28,238 bases of DNA from a virus (IMGVR_UViG_3300041585_000076:1-28238), one strand, 5' to 3'. Positions 8,661 through 16,161 are shown, counted from the first letter of the stretch. Translations and numbers: made by a program. The notes: generated by a model not told the origin, from the sequence alone.

Positions 8661-9878
8661 TTATCCTACTACAACTACTCTATATTCTCCAGCAGATGGA
8701 GCAGAGGCAAAGTTAATAACTACTGTGTCGTTGCTTGATCTTAAAACATCTGCTTCTACTTGAGCATAAGGTATTGCAGATTCAAATATTTGAACCGTTA
8801 CATCTGTAGTTCCTAAATTATGAGATATAGTGTATGATGTTGCAGAAGCTCCCAGTGTTTGAGAATATTTTCTAGCAATTGAATGGTAATCAGAACCATT
8901 ATTTGTCAATGTCCATCTATCTGATGTTTCATTCCACAGTATTTCAACATCTAGTTCTGTTCCGCGCTCTACAACTATTCCTGCATCTGTTGTTGGAGTT
9001 CCAGTAAAATTGCTATTAAGGTTTATTTTATTGTCTTCGATGTTTATCTGAGTTGTATTTACAGAATTAACTGTTCCAATTACATTTAGATTTCCGCCTA
9101 CTTGAAGATTTCCAACTATTTCAACATTTTCTGGCAATCCAACAGTTACTGCTGCGTTATGTCCGCTATTTGGAGAAACAGTTATTTCATTTTCTGTTCC
9201 AACAATTGTTGCTACATAGTCTCCAGTTGTTTGTCCATCAATATCAATATTTTTAACAGATACAAGTCCATCTACAACATTAAAATCTAATCCATCAAAG
9301 CTTGCAATTCCTTTATTTGTGTTTGTTGCATCTTCACCAGAAATTGTAATTGTATGTAGGTCACCAGAAACTGTATACTGTGTATCTACACCTTCTCCCC
9401 CAACAAATTTAATTGAATCTGTAAGAAGGTCTAATTTATATCCGCCATGAGCATTGTCTGCTCCAAGATCTAGTTGGGTTGCAAGGTCTACCTCTGATGC
9501 TTCAGTTAATTGTCCTTGAGCATTTACTGTAAACGTTGGTATTTTTGTAGTAGAGCCATAATTTCCAGCATCTACTGCTGTATCTGTAATTCTAATTGTT
9601 TCTGTAGAAGAGGAATCATTGTATGTTGCTGTTATTCCAGTTCCGCCAACAACTGTTTGACCAATAACATCTTGAATAACTTCCTCAGAAGCAGACATCG
9701 GCATCCATGGGCCATTTGGTGATGCTAGTCCATTGTAATAATACATTACATTGCTTGATGTATCAAAATAAACTTGACCAGATACTGGACTTGAAGGAGC
9801 AGACCCTAAGTTTTGAATTCTAGCATTGAGTAATTCGTTTTTATTAAGATCAATGCTAACTAAAAATTTTCTTGCCAT
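8661..9878 (-). CDS. Tail fibre protein, cyanophage-like
   Basis: 405 residues. It starts MARKFLVSIDLNKNELLNAR with the phrase SGQVYFDTSSNVMYYYNG, seen at the start of many cyanophage-like fibres. It continues through beta-rich segments (GGTGITATYNDSSSTETIRI; VEIVGNLQVGGNLNVIGTVN) and a late module with TQINIEDNKINLNSN and DAGIVVERG. It ends with the domain SYTISHNLGTTDVTVQIFE through AGEYRVVVVG, a known small beta-sandwich at the end of such fibres. Host recognition or structural fibre; the attachment site on the baseplate is not deducible. Confidence 0.85.
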   Translation of the reverse strand: MARKFLVSIDLNKNELLNARIQNLGSAPSSPVSGQVYFDTSSNVMYYYNGLASPNGPWMPMSASEEVIQDVIGQTVVGGTGITATYNDSSSTETIRITDTAVDAGNYGSTTKIPTFTVNAQGQLTEASEVDLATQLDLGADNAHGGYKLDLLTDSIKFVGGEGVDTQYTVSGDLHTITISGEDATNTNKGIASFDGLDFNVVDGLVSVKNIDIDGQTTGDYVATIVGTENEITVSPNSGHNAAVTVGLPENVEIVGNLQVGGNLNVIGTVNSVNTTQINIEDNKINLNSNFTGTPTTDAGIVVERGTELDVEILWNETSDRWTLTNNGSDYHSIARKYSQTLGASATSYTISHNLGTTDVTVQIFESAIPYAQVEADVLRSSNDTVVINFASAPSAGEYRVVVVG

Positions 9879-9892
9879 TTTTTATCTCCTTT

Positions 9893-10330
9893 TTAGGACA
9901 GGTATGCTGTCCCCGAAAATGGCTGGGCCATTGTCAATGTTATTTGGTTAATACTATTATAGTCTATTCCTGTTTCTAACAAGTCCCCTGAACTTGACTT
10001 AACAGATACATTAGGGTGAAACTGTAAATTGTGATTTATTGCTACTGAGTATATTCCGTCTACTGGACCAGTAATTTGACTCATTTCCCAAGAATAAATA
10101 TACGATATTTGCTTGTCTAAAATAAAGCTTCTATTAATATCCCAAGTATCTGTGCTTGCAGATTTTGGCCCCCAAAATCTTGTTGTCAATAAATCAAAAT
10201 AAAAGTCTCCAGGAACACCTAAAGTATTTAAAGGGTTTCCTTCTCCACTTATAATTGTTCTTCCTGGAGAACCTGAAGCTCTTACTACAACTAAGGGATT
10301 ATTTTCTGTAACAATTAGGCGGGTTGCCAC
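9893..10330 (-). CDS. Tail fibre/baseplate-linked structural protein
   Basis: 145 residues. The phrase GVPGDFYFDLLTTRFWGPKS is the fibre label module (product of the type 'xGDFYFDxxTxxxWGPK'). The C-terminal half, IYSVAINHNLQFHPNVSVKS through SGTAYLS, is a small beta domain similar in plan to the end of the 405-residue fibre (HNLG...VTVQI versus HNLQFHPNVSVK). It overlaps the stop/start of gene 10330-10674 by one base. Likely a short fibre or adaptor. Confidence 0.7.
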   Translation of the reverse strand: MATRLIVTENNPLVVVRASGSPGRTIISGEGNPLNTLGVPGDFYFDLLTTRFWGPKSASTDTWDINRSFILDKQISYIYSWEMSQITGPVDGIYSVAINHNLQFHPNVSVKSSSGDLLETGIDYNSINQITLTMAQPFSGTAYLS

Positions 10331-10674
10331 TATAAAGTTACCGCCCTATTTAATGTTAAATATCCTTCTAACAATCTAGTTGTATTTACGCTTGGGTCAA
10401 TTAAAACTAAATCATATGCTGATTTTGGATAAAATAATTTTTTTGTTCTAGAAGGAGAAACTGAAATTGATAGTTTGCCTAAAGATGGAGTAATAACTAT
10501 TCCATCTTCTTCTGTTAAAGTAAATGCCAATTTTTTTCCACCTTGAGTATCTCTAACTTGCATTTTTGCTGTATGATGATTTAATTGTATAGGAGAGTTA
10601 TCTTCGTCCAAATATTGGATTTCAAATGTAAATGTTGCATTTTCGTCTACCTGAAAATTTTTTTGAGCTGCCAT
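10330..10674 (-). CDS. Ig-like tail adaptor protein, BppU-N-like
   Basis: 114 residues. The sequence FQVDENATFTFEIQYLDEDN...HHTAKMQVRDTQGGKKLAF resembles the N-terminal Ig-like domain of phage baseplate upper proteins, in which a beta sandwich anchors fibres to the baseplate. LLEGYLTLNRAVTL is the typical last strand. It is the first gene of the fibre operon, consistent with an adaptor role. The SD is TTAGGAG, just after the terminator at 10693-10729. The family assignment is by pattern memory and moderate. Confidence 0.65.
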   Translation of the reverse strand: MAAQKNFQVDENATFTFEIQYLDEDNSPIQLNHHTAKMQVRDTQGGKKLAFTLTEEDGIVITPSLGKLSISVSPSRTKKLFYPKSAYDLVLIDPSVNTTRLLEGYLTLNRAVTL

Positions 10675-10692
10675 TTAATTACTCCTAAAAAA

Positions 10693-10729
10693 GGGATACC
10701 CTTACACTATTTTAGCATAAGGGTATTCC
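10693..10729 (-). terminator. Rho-independent terminator between holin and fibre operon
   Basis: On the minus strand the arms GGAATACCCTTA and TAAGGGTATCCC (12 bp, one G-U) close a 13-base loop and are followed by TTTTTT. It ends the transcript coming from nrdJ and the holin-like gene. The loop contains TGC-TAAAAT, an extended -10 look-alike that could start the fibre transcript. Confidence 0.8.
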
Positions 10730-10743
10730 TAATTGACTAATAA

Positions 10744-10986
10744 TTACTTTTTCTTAAATCCAAAGCTTTGATCGCTTGGTGATAGTGCTTTTAATATTAC
10801 TGGGGCAATTGCAGCAAAGCCTGCGGCAATTAGATCTGAGGGCTTTGTGTTGCCAGTCATATATAAAGCCATTGCTGCGGCTAAAAATGCTCTTCCATAA
10901 GTTCCTAATGCGGATAAAATTTGCTCTTGCATTGTTACTTTCCCATCTTTATTTAAATCAGCTTTATCAAATTTTTTGACAGCCAT
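10744..10986 (-). CDS. Holin-like protein with N-terminal EF-hand
   Basis: 80 residues from the ATG at 10986, chosen because GGAGATGATAAT precedes it; an upstream in-frame ATG at 11037 lacks an SD. Residues 10-21 are DLNKDGKVTMQE, a canonical EF-hand loop (D10, N12, D14, E21). Two hydrophobic segments follow (about 28-46, GTYGRAFLAAAMALYM; about 51-68, DLIAAGFAAIAPVILKAL), and the pattern matches r1t-type holins of actinobacteriophages. Such proteins make holes in the inner membrane and trigger lysis. The calcium-binding loop before a holin is odd and could tie opening to Ca2+. The lysin candidate is at 13286-13834, across nrdJ. Confidence 0.7.
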   Translation of the reverse strand: MAVKKFDKADLNKDGKVTMQEQILSALGTYGRAFLAAAMALYMTGNTKPSDLIAAGFAAIAPVILKALSPSDQSFGFKKK

Positions 10987-11056
10987 ATTATCATCTCCAT
11001 TTAAGCATTGTTGCTCATGAATTTTGGTTTTACCCAATATTATTATTTTACCATAA

Positions 11057-12988
11057 TTAAGATATATCTACAAGCTCGCAGTTACCATCCGAGCTGCAAG
11101 CTAAAGTACCTGTCGGAGATGTTCCGTCTTCTGTCTCATAAAAAGATAAATCTTCCCATCTAATATCTTTTGGCATTTTGGAAACTAAAATCTCATATTC
11201 CTCTTTGCTTACTTCTTGATAAGGAGCCTGTTTATAAGAATGTTCTGAGTGAGGCAAAAATGATATACCTGAACATTCATCAAAATGCTTGTACACCCAT
11301 GCTCCAACTTCCATCCACTCTTCTTCTTTTACAGAAACTGTAATAGAAGGTTTATGCTCACACCATGCACGTTGATAAACTAACCATAAATTTAAATGTT
11401 CAATTGCAGTTAAATCATTTCTTGTAACTGCTCCTTCTGGTGATTTTACAGGAAATGAAAAAACGTAAGTTTCATTTGGCTTCATTACATCATCTTCTAC
11501 GGGAATTCCAACTGATTTTAAAAATTCGGAAATTGGATCTGCTTTAGATCCACGAACAGTTCGAATATAATACTCTGAGTGCCAAGCATGCATTCCAGAA
11601 GAAACTCCAACAAGCTGGGAAACTGTTCCAGAAGGTTTTACGCAGGTAATTGCGGCAGATGGATTAATTCCAATTTTTTTAGCTTCAGAAACATTTACAT
11701 TTACTGCACTTTCCCTTGCTGTCATAAGAAAAGCTTCTAAGCCAACTAAATCTTGTTTTCCTGACATAAACTTGTGACCAAACTGGCCAGTTAAAGAAAC
11801 ACCCAAGAGCCTTTCTTCTTCTGTATTGTCTTTCCAAATCTTTCGAATGTACTTGAAGTCTGTAATTGTTGATTGCCATGTACCAAGAATTGTTGCTAAT
11901 CTTACTTTATTAATAATATCTTCTTTTGTATCTTTTTCGCGCAAGACTACTTCTGAAAGATTACAAAATTGATAAGGACGAAGAATTATTTCTGCACAAG
12001 GATTTGTTCCATAATGAATTTCTGGATCACGTCGGCCATACTTAGCTGCTTGTGCTTGCGCTGCTGCAACATTGTATATCCCTCTTTCCCCTGATTTAGA
12101 ATCATAAAGATTTTTCCACTCTGTTATAAATTGTTCCATCTGAGGCTTGCGAGAGTAAGCAACAGAATTATTTGCTAAAGCACGTTGTCCATTATTTTCC
12201 CACCAACTACCTGATTTAGCAGAAGCCATTTCAATATCATTAATATTTGACAAAGAAATCATTGCAGAACGACGAACTCCTCCAACAACAACAATTTCTC
12301 CAACCTTACACATAATGTCATGTGCTTCAATAGGCTTTAGTTGTCTTCCAGCAGCAGACTTAAACTTTGCAATTGTAAAATCAAATAGATTTACAAGTGG
12401 TTGAGGCCCAGATGATCTTCCCCCCATTGTTTTAAGTCTTGCGCCTGATGGTCTTACCTTAGAAACATCAATCATTGGAATTTGTCCTGACCAAAGTAAA
12501 GCCAACAATTCACGATAAGCTTTTGCCCATCCTTGCTTTGAATCTTCTACTGTAATAACGGTTGTTGATTTTTCAAAAGAATCTGGAAGGGAAGGAAGTT
12601 TATTAACATATTTGTATTCAACAGAAAACCCGACTCCCGTGCCACACATTGATATATACATCGCTTCATCAAAAGATCTTGGTGAATCTACTGGCATAAA
12701 TGAACAATTGTATCCAGCTACATTATCTCTATTTAATGCTACTCCAGCAGTCATTACAGATCGCATAGATGGCATTACATTTCTTTCAAAGACTGCTCTT
12801 TTAAGTTCTTCTACTAATTTTGATTCTGGCTCATACCCATGATTATCAAAAAGGTGGTCTAGCATAAAAGAAAAATATCTATCTACAGTTTCTCCCCAAG
12901 TTTCTCTTCTGTTGTCCTCAGGTATCCATCTTGCATATCTTGATAGTGCAATAAAGTTTTCATATGGGTTTTCAATAGTATTTTTCAT
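11057..12988 (-). CDS. nrdJ: Adenosylcobalamin-dependent ribonucleotide reductase (class II)
   Basis: 643 residues. It reduces ribonucleotides (triphosphates in the monomeric family) to deoxyribonucleotides, using a cobalamin-made thiyl radical, and supplies dNTPs for phage DNA. Visible active-site residues: C95 (AGYNCSFMP), then N329, C331 (thiyl radical), E333 in GTNPCAEI, and C342 (FCNLSEVV). The spacing 331/333/342 equals C408/E410/C419 of the Lactobacillus leichmannii enzyme. C631 and C637 near the end (ACSSDGNC) are the relay cysteines, six apart here against five in the reference. It is shorter than the 739-residue reference. An SD GGAGG lies 12 bases before the ATG. No cobalamin riboswitch was seen in the leader. 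Confidence 0.93.
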   Translation of the reverse strand: MKNTIENPYENFIALSRYARWIPEDNRRETWGETVDRYFSFMLDHLFDNHGYEPESKLVEELKRAVFERNVMPSMRSVMTAGVALNRDNVAGYNCSFMPVDSPRSFDEAMYISMCGTGVGFSVEYKYVNKLPSLPDSFEKSTTVITVEDSKQGWAKAYRELLALLWSGQIPMIDVSKVRPSGARLKTMGGRSSGPQPLVNLFDFTIAKFKSAAGRQLKPIEAHDIMCKVGEIVVVGGVRRSAMISLSNINDIEMASAKSGSWWENNGQRALANNSVAYSRKPQMEQFITEWKNLYDSKSGERGIYNVAAAQAQAAKYGRRDPEIHYGTNPCAEIILRPYQFCNLSEVVLREKDTKEDIINKVRLATILGTWQSTITDFKYIRKIWKDNTEEERLLGVSLTGQFGHKFMSGKQDLVGLEAFLMTARESAVNVNVSEAKKIGINPSAAITCVKPSGTVSQLVGVSSGMHAWHSEYYIRTVRGSKADPISEFLKSVGIPVEDDVMKPNETYVFSFPVKSPEGAVTRNDLTAIEHLNLWLVYQRAWCEHKPSITVSVKEEEWMEVGAWVYKHFDECSGISFLPHSEHSYKQAPYQEVSKEEYEILVSKMPKDIRWEDLSFYETEDGTSPTGTLACSSDGNCELVDIS

Positions 12989-13183
12989 GTGTATTCTTTC
13001 CTCCGTCTAACGGTTTAATTGTTTGTGTGAGTTCTAATTGTACCAAAGTTTTTATAAAACAAAAGAAAAATATTTTTATTATTATATTTTAGTTGATTGT
13101 AATTATGTTATACTTTTTATATGCATTATATGATTTATATGTATTATGTATTGATTTACTGACCCCCCGACCCCCCTATTGGA

Positions 13184-13211
13184 AGTATACTATTTTGATA
13201 TTCTTTGTCAA
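13184..13211 (-). promoter_or_regulatory. Sigma70-type promoter reading toward nrdJ
   Basis: The minus strand has TTGACA (13211-13206), 16 bases, then TATACT (13189-13184). It faces away from the lysin promoter at 13223-13252, so the two form a back-to-back pair. The implied nrdJ leader is about 190 bases and AT-rich, with two C6 runs on the plus strand (13162-13176) but no recognised riboswitch. Confidence 0.6.
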
Positions 13212-13222
13212 GAAAAATTTAT

Positions 13223-13252
13223 TTGACAACGATTTAATATCAATGGTATGAT
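13223..13252 (+). promoter_or_regulatory. Sigma70-type promoter for the lysin operon
   Basis: TTGACA (13223-13228), 18 bases, TATGAT (13247-13252), about 33 bases before the lysin ATG. It has a canonical -35, unlike the TGTCAG promoters of the right half. Confidence 0.65.
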
Positions 13253-13285
13253 TATATTTCGCTATCTCTAAAGGAGGAAATGCCA

Positions 13286-13834
13286 ATGGAGAATATAAAA
13301 GAAAATTTGAGTGCTGTTATCCATCACTGGACAGCAATTGCAGTAGCAACAATGTTTTTGTTTTCAAATACAAGTACAGTTGCTTTAGCTCAAACAACAA
13401 TAGTACAACCAAAGACAGAAGTACAACTTAAGAAAGAAACCTTAGAAAAGTACAGCAATACTGTTTATAGGCCTTCAGAAATGCTTACAGATAAAGAACT
13501 AAAAAATCTTCTATTAACTGTAGGGTTTGAAGGAAAAGCCCTTAAAACGGCTTGGGCCATTGCAAAGCGGGAGTCTAATGGACGACCACTAGCTTATAAT
13601 GGTAACAGAGCAACTGGAGACAGTTCTTACGGAATTTTTCAGATCAATATGCTGGGTAATCTCGGCGTACATCGTCAAGAAAAATTTAATTTGAAGTCAA
13701 ACAATGAGTTGTTTGACCCAACTAAAAATGCAGAGATAGCGTATCACATGACCAATGGCGGAAACGATTGGTCAGCTTGGAAGGGGTTAACCCCAAGAGC
13801 AATGGAATTTTATTTAAATTTTCCTAGTAACTAG
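13286..13834 (+). CDS. Secreted transglycosylase/lysozyme-like lysin
   Basis: 182 residues from ATG 13286; AGGAGG ends 8 bases before it, while the ATG at 13280 is only 2 bases from the SD. Residues 1-35 are a signal peptide (hydrophobic IAVATMFLF, then VALA cleaved before Q36). The enzyme domain runs from about 66 to 182: the helix AWAIAKRESNGRP contains the probable catalytic Glu96, followed by SSYGIFQINM, the second typical motif of SLT/goose-lysozyme-like folds. It should cut peptidoglycan glycan strands. The signal peptide suggests Sec export, so lysis may need the holin mainly for membrane collapse. It could also act in cell-wall entry. Confidence 0.8.
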   Translation: MENIKENLSAVIHHWTAIAVATMFLFSNTSTVALAQTTIVQPKTEVQLKKETLEKYSNTVYRPSEMLTDKELKNLLLTVGFEGKALKTAWAIAKRESNGRPLAYNGNRATGDSSYGIFQINMLGNLGVHRQEKFNLKSNNELFDPTKNAEIAYHMTNGGNDWSAWKGLTPRAMEFYLNFPSN

Positions 13835-13846
13835 AAAGGTTGTAAA

Positions 13847-14059
13847 ATGAAGATACAATACGTGTCTACATACATAAACCTTTCAAAAGAAGGCCTTGTC
13901 CCAAAGCTTACATGCCCACAGGATCAAGGTCTTCTTTTATGCAATGGGGATGGGGAATCTCTTGTTTATTTATATTGCCTAGAGTGCGATTATAAAAATA
14001 CATTAGGTTTACAAAAATACGATAGTATAGTAAAATTAGTAGATGAGCAAGCTAAGTGA
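13847..14059 (+). CDS. Small Cys-containing hypothetical protein
   Basis: 70 residues, not recognised. Cysteines in LTCPQDQGLLLC and YCLECDYKN may form a zinc ribbon. SD GAAAGG is placed before the ATG, and the gene follows the lysin after 12 bases, so it is probably co-transcribed. Confidence 0.65.
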   Translation: MKIQYVSTYINLSKEGLVPKLTCPQDQGLLLCNGDGESLVYLYCLECDYKNTLGLQKYDSIVKLVDEQAK

Positions 14060-14147
14060 TTTTGAATCATACATGCTTCCAGTAACGGATGCTATGGGAA
14101 GAGAAATTTGGTGGGAAGATGCAGGAAGACCAGAAGACATCAAATAA
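14043..14147 (+). CDS. Micro-protein ending WWEDAGRPEDIK
   Basis: 34 residues from ATG 14043, overlapping the previous stop by 17 bases in another frame. The composition (MLPVTDAMGREIWWEDAGRP) looks like protein rather than chance. No clear SD; coupled translation from the overlap is the likely mode. Function unknown. Confidence 0.45.
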   Translation: MSKLSDFESYMLPVTDAMGREIWWEDAGRPEDIK

Positions 14148-14328
14148 TTTAGAAGATAACCTTCCTATGGTTACATATATTATGCTTCATAGGATTTATG
14201 ATTTACTTAGTTTAATTGCTAGTAAAGTTGCAGATTCAAATGATGTTCAAAAAATGATTGAGTATCACGAGGCGGGGTACCTATTGGGACCAGTTCCGTC
14301 ATTTAACCCAGGAGAAGAAAATGAATAA
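14119..14328 (+). CDS. Small hypothetical protein
   Basis: 69 residues from ATG 14119 (GGTGG shortly before it); a start at 14167 (MVTYIMLHRIYDLLSLIASK) is also possible and avoids the overlap with the preceding micro-gene. A helical middle and C-terminal GYLLGPVPSFNPGEENE are seen. Not recognised. The stop overlaps the next start. Confidence 0.55.
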   Translation: MQEDQKTSNNLEDNLPMVTYIMLHRIYDLLSLIASKVADSNDVQKMIEYHEAGYLLGPVPSFNPGEENE

Positions 14329-14503
14329 AGAACAACTATTAAGTTTTATGATAGAAGAATTTGAATTGGCTAATAAACAAGCCATGGTTGGATCTGGAAT
14401 AAGTGAATCAGAAGCAGATTTAAAAAATTCTGAATACCGATTTTCAATAAGCATGCTTCTTTCACAGGTTGTGGAAAAAATGTTTGAAAAAAATATTTTT
14501 TAA
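14321..14503 (+). CDS. Small helical hypothetical protein
   Basis: 60 residues. ATG 14321 is chosen for its SD GGAGAAG; a longer in-frame ATG at 14258 would overlap the previous gene deeply and has no SD. The protein is predicted mostly helical and acidic (LLSFMIEEFELANKQAM, then YRFSISMLLSQVVEKMFEKN). No family recognised. It closes the operon that begins with the lysin. Confidence 0.6.
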   Translation: MNKEQLLSFMIEEFELANKQAMVGSGISESEADLKNSEYRFSISMLLSQVVEKMFEKNIF

Positions 14504-14582
14504 ATATTGCTTTTTTATTTAAAATGTAATAACATTGGATTTACGTTAGTTGAGTAAATCCTAACGTATGCATGAAAATGCA

Positions 14583-14620
14583 AATAAACCCTTACGGATC
14601 CGCCTCCGTAAGGGTTTATT
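14583..14620 (+). terminator. Strong 15-bp hairpin terminator
   Basis: AATAAACCCTTACGG (14583-14597) and CCGTAAGGGTTTATT (14606-14620) pair perfectly around an 8-base loop. The A-rich 5' arm and T-rich 3' arm make it work on both strands. A smaller hairpin, ACGTTAG/CTAACGT, lies just upstream (about 14544-14569). Confidence 0.8.
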
Positions 14621-14622
14621 CA

Positions 14623-14631
14623 TGCTATAAT
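14623..14631 (+). promoter_or_regulatory. Extended -10 promoter for a leaderless gene
   Basis: TGC-TATAAT directly after the terminator and 9 bases before the ATG at 14641. It is the same block as at 1173 and 16968. Confidence 0.55.
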
Positions 14632-14640
14632 AATACTGTG

Positions 14641-14796
14641 ATGACCAGGAACCATTTTTCAAAATATATGGCGAGCCCCCAATTTCAATTTGAACAAAGG
14701 GAACATGAAGAACATAAAAAAATTTGTGAAAGATGTAAAGAAGGATTTATTAAGTTTTATTTTAAAAAAATAACAAGAAAGGCTGGTATAAAATAA
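14641..14796 (+). CDS. Small His/Cys-containing protein, probably leaderless
   Basis: 51 residues from ATG 14641. The start is chosen because the -10 at 14626-14631 places transcription start at or beside the ATG; a longer frame would begin inside the terminator. HEEHKKICERC contains two His and two Cys in close order and may bind zinc. The basic C-terminus FIKFYFKKITRKAGIK suggests nucleic-acid contact (inference). Its TAA shares a base with the ATG of the oxygenase gene. Confidence 0.55.
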   Translation: MTRNHFSKYMASPQFQFEQREHEEHKKICERCKEGFIKFYFKKITRKAGIK

Positions 14797-15644
14797 TGTT
14801 TTATGATAGAGAAAATTGTATTAAGGCTTCATTTTTTCCTGATGATTATGAAACACCTAGTGGAGTATTTATATTTAAAGGATTTTATACAGATGAAGAA
14901 TGTAAACTAGTAGAAGATGGATTAAGAGATTACGATCTTGGAGATCAGTACAAAGACACTCTTATAAGTTGGTATGCAAACAAACTCAGTCCACCACTAA
15001 AAGAATTGCACGAGCTTTGGGAAAAAGCAAGCGATTTGCTTTATCCAGAATATGTAATGCATCCTCAATCGAATGTTCTTATAATTACTCCAGAAATGAA
15101 CGAAGGAATGTTTACTCATTCTGATTCTCCTGGAAAAGGTGAATGCCACAGATTGTCACAGGTTGATGTTTGGAAAACTTGCTGTGAACTTGACTATGGC
15201 CTTGTAGCGTATTTTGGAGATTTTAAAGGCGGAGAAGTTTTTTACGTAAATATTGACAAAGACGGAAACAAAAAAAATGCATCTGAAGAAAACAACCAGC
15301 TAATAGTAAAGCCAGAAAGAGGAGATTTAATAATTCATGGAGCATTTAATCCCCACGCTCATGGAGTTAAGCCAGTAACATCTGGAAAAAGATATGCTTT
15401 TTCAAATTTTGTATTAAAGTCAGAAGATAATCCAGGAACTTTTTATAATTATAAAACTGCAGAATATTACGAACAAATTAAAGATAAAAATTCTATGAGC
15501 CCTGAAGATTTTATTGGAACATGGATGCAGCCATTAAAAGAAAATCCTCAATTTACAAGAGCTCTTATTAATAAATATCAGGCTTCTGGTTTAGAAGGAA
15601 CTGATTTATCTAGTAAATTTATGGGCGAATTTAAAGAACATTAA
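14796..15644 (+). CDS. 2-oxoglutarate/Fe(II)-dependent oxygenase
   Basis: 282 residues, with the prolyl-4-hydroxylase-like core. Iron ligands: H108 and D110 in FTHSDS, and H189 in HAHGVKPVTSGKRY; R199 would bind 2-oxoglutarate. The strand GDFKGGEVFY (about 141-150) and PERGDLIIHG are typical of the family. Residues 22-60 form the helical lead (GVFIFKGFYTDEECKLVEDG). Phage members hydroxylate proteins, nucleobases or small molecules; the substrate cannot be read from the sequence. It follows the 51-residue gene with a one-base overlap and is terminated before a long gene-free gap. Confidence 0.88.
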   Translation: MFYDRENCIKASFFPDDYETPSGVFIFKGFYTDEECKLVEDGLRDYDLGDQYKDTLISWYANKLSPPLKELHELWEKASDLLYPEYVMHPQSNVLIITPEMNEGMFTHSDSPGKGECHRLSQVDVWKTCCELDYGLVAYFGDFKGGEVFYVNIDKDGNKKNASEENNQLIVKPERGDLIIHGAFNPHAHGVKPVTSGKRYAFSNFVLKSEDNPGTFYNYKTAEYYEQIKDKNSMSPEDFIGTWMQPLKENPQFTRALINKYQASGLEGTDLSSKFMGEFKEH

Positions 15645-15710
15645 TTAGTCATATAGTGCGAAAAAAGTGCGTCGCGAGAAAGAACCACATTTAGTCAACT
15701 AGGATCTATA

Positions 15711-15726
15711 TGTTTCATGTGAAACA
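15711..15726. other. parS-like palindrome
   Basis: TGTTTCATGTGAAACA differs at one central base from the bacterial parS consensus TGTTTCACGTGAAACA, bound by ParB. It lies in a gene-free gap between convergent genes. No ParA or ParB gene is in the window. It may recruit host ParB, or be a chance palindrome used by another protein. Confidence 0.5.
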
Positions 15727-15750
15727 ATATGATTTCAAATACCCATATGC

Positions 15751-15788
15751 AGCCTTCTAAAGGCTCAATTAGGCTTTACTAGCCTTTT
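15751..15788 (+). terminator. Twin hairpin after the oxygenase gene
   Basis: AGCCTT-cta-AAGGCT (15751-15765) and AGGCT-TTACT-AGCCT followed by TTTT (15771-15788). The second hairpin with its short T run is a plausible terminator; alternative pairing between the two is possible. Confidence 0.5.
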
Positions 15789-15844
15789 GGCCTATCCAAG
15801 GACGGGCGGGAGCAAATAAGACCCTTTAGATCCATATACTACAA

Positions 15845-15891
15845 TATAGATTAAACAAGTAAGACAAGGTATAGACTAAATAAGAACAAGG
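15845..15891. repeat. Two degenerate direct repeats
   Basis: TATAGATTAAACAAG...ACAAGG (15845-15869) is followed directly by TATAGACTAAATAAG...ACAAGG (15870-15891). They lie about 120 bases from the parS-like site and might be iteron-like, but two copies are weak evidence. The rest of the 15645-15908 gap holds nothing else that I recognise. Confidence 0.35.
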
Positions 15892-15908
15892 ATAGCTTTA
15901 GTAAGAGG

Positions 15909-16043
15909 TTATAGTTCATTATCGTCTTCTATGTCAAAGATATCTTTTATCCCGCCCATTTTTTTAACTTCATATAAAAATATAAATACTGGAGACAGTA
16001 TTACAGAAATTATTAAGATAAAATTAAAGTACTTTTTTTTCAT
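15909..16043 (-). CDS. Small single-pass membrane protein
   Basis: 44 residues. A basic N-terminus (MKKKYF) and one membrane segment (NFILIISVILSPVFIFLY) are followed by a charged tail (KKMGGIKDIFDIEDDNEL). The ATG lies inside the end of the upstream zinc-binding micro-gene; GCGGAG serves as SD. Function unknown; an accessory lysis or superinfection protein is possible only by size and topology. Confidence 0.6.
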   Translation of the reverse strand: MKKKYFNFILIISVILSPVFIFLYEVKKMGGIKDIFDIEDDNEL

Positions 16044-16155
16044 ATAGGTGATCTCCGCATAATTTTATTAGCTCCCCTTGTTTAGTTAGCTTAGATGTAT
16101 ACGCAAAGTTTTTGCAATATGCACATCTAGGTTTACGCCTGGGTAATAGTCTCAT
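16024..16155 (-). CDS. Zinc-binding micro-protein (CxxC...CxxH)
   Basis: 43 residues: MRLLPRRKPRCAYCKNFAYT, then IKLCGDHLYEKKVL. CAYC and CGDH are a compact four-ligand zinc site, and the N-terminus is basic. TATAAT lies 6 bases before the ATG and there is no SD, so it is probably leaderless. It overlaps the next gene by 20 bases. Confidence 0.55.
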   Translation of the reverse strand: MRLLPRRKPRCAYCKNFAYTSKLTKQGELIKLCGDHLYEKKVL

Positions 16156-16161
16156 ATAGTA

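Noticed and set aside
13162-13176. G-quadruplex from the two C6 runs
   Set aside because: Only two G runs on the minus strand; a stable four-run quadruplex would need to split them, so evidence is weak.
12989-13210. A cobalamin riboswitch before nrdJ
   Set aside because: The leader is AT-rich and lacks the B12-box type GCCACTG and the expected stems.
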